Shown here: piece after piece, positions 6,119-6,326 of the stretch | Layout of the letters: the number at the start of each line of letters is the position of its first letter | Position numbering within the stretch: position 1 is the stretch's first letter | Assembly: GCA_003694775.1 (NCBI GenBank) | Contig: RFJV01000339.1 | Location: 1 to 6,326 of the forward strand | Length of the DNA: 6,326 bases | Direction of reading: 5' to 3' | Source: Chloroflexota bacterium | Lineage (GTDB): Bacteria; Chloroflexota; Anaerolineae; 4572-78; J111 | The notes under the pieces: generated by a model | The model's input: only the letters and a program-made list of their open reading frames with translations | Database searches by the model: none | What the model was told of the DNA's origin: nothing | Translations under genes and position numbers: made by a program

Positions 6119-6326
6119 CCTTCTGGGTATGCCGCCAGAAACGGTACGACAGCACCAGCAGGGTCACAACGGTGATGGGGATGACAAAGGTCATCATCAC
6201 CAGGTTAAACGGCCCCAGAGCATCGTGGTGGGTGGCATTGAGGTACAGATACAGGTTGTAGGCCGCGTAGTAGCCCAGAAAGAGCAGTCCCTCCCAGCGG
6301 TTGATGCTGTAGCCGATGAAGAAAAT
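6099..6326 (-). CDS. Calcium/sodium antiporter, C-terminal part (runs off the window)
   Basis: The last 75 residues of a membrane protein read from the right edge to a TGA at 6099-6101; the start lies outside the window. The visible part begins IFFIGYSINRWEG, then a hydrophobic helix (about residues 14-30, rich in Leu, Tyr and Ala), a short polar loop with HHD, and a final helix (about 41-61) before a basic tail ending in QKENYPVS. The NRWEG followed by a LxLGYYAAYxxYL-type helix is characteristic of the C-terminus of YrbG-type Na+/Ca2+ exchangers (CaCA superfamily), which expel Ca2+ using the Na+ gradient. The two alpha-repeats that would confirm it are off the window. It converges on the DUF971 gene with a 16-nt overlap. 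Confidence 0.75.
   Translation of the reverse strand: MFFIGYSINRWEGLLFLGYYAAYNLYLYLNATHHDALGPFNLVMMTFVIPITVVTLLVLSYRFWRHTQKENYPVS

Overview
The window reads as ordinary bacterial chromosome: GC-rich, tightly packed genes with GTG, TTG and ATG starts, and AT-richer intergenic DNA full of short tandem repeats. The gene set (cobU, an MFSD4/FucP-like MFS carrier, a small acidic protein of unknown function, lutABC, a stand-alone DUF971 protein and a Na+/Ca2+ antiporter) and the intergenic style fit Chloroflexota (Anaerolineae/Ardenticatenia-like). This is an inference from gene content and memory of related proteins, not a marker-gene assignment.

Layout. Bases 1-482 hold no convincing gene. They carry a textbook sigma70-type promoter (TTGGCA, 17 bp, TATAAT at 115-143), several inverted and degenerate direct repeats, and a seven-unit heptamer array (413-461) just before the first gene. 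Three plus-strand genes follow: cobU (492-1055, bifunctional adenosylcobinamide kinase/guanylyltransferase), an MFS transporter that overlaps it by 11 nt (1045-2268), and a 139-residue protein of unknown function (2281-2700). Their spacing implies one operon. A 21-nt gap made of heptamer repeats separates them from a convergent minus-strand operon, lutA-lutB-lutC (5593 down to 2722). Its genes are joined by 4-nt stop/start overlaps, and it encodes the iron-sulfur L-lactate oxidation complex. A 173-nt divergent intergenic region then carries a good promoter for a DUF971/GBBH-like_N zinc-site protein (5767-6114). Its 3' end overlaps, tail to tail, the end of a calcium/sodium antiporter gene that runs off the right edge (6099-6326, minus strand).

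Function. The cobU operon belongs to corrinoid salvage or late cobalamin assembly, with an attached carrier whose substrate cannot be read from sequence. The lut operon converts L-lactate to pyruvate with electrons passing through Fe-S clusters. No permease, regulator or other cobalamin gene is in view.

The most unusual signal is not a gene. Three unrelated period-7 tandem arrays (413-468, 2706-2733, 5565-5582) lie at gene boundaries, and two reach into coding sequence: one contains the lutC stop codon and the other encodes the extra N-terminal residues of LutA. I see no new defence or other multi-gene system here.
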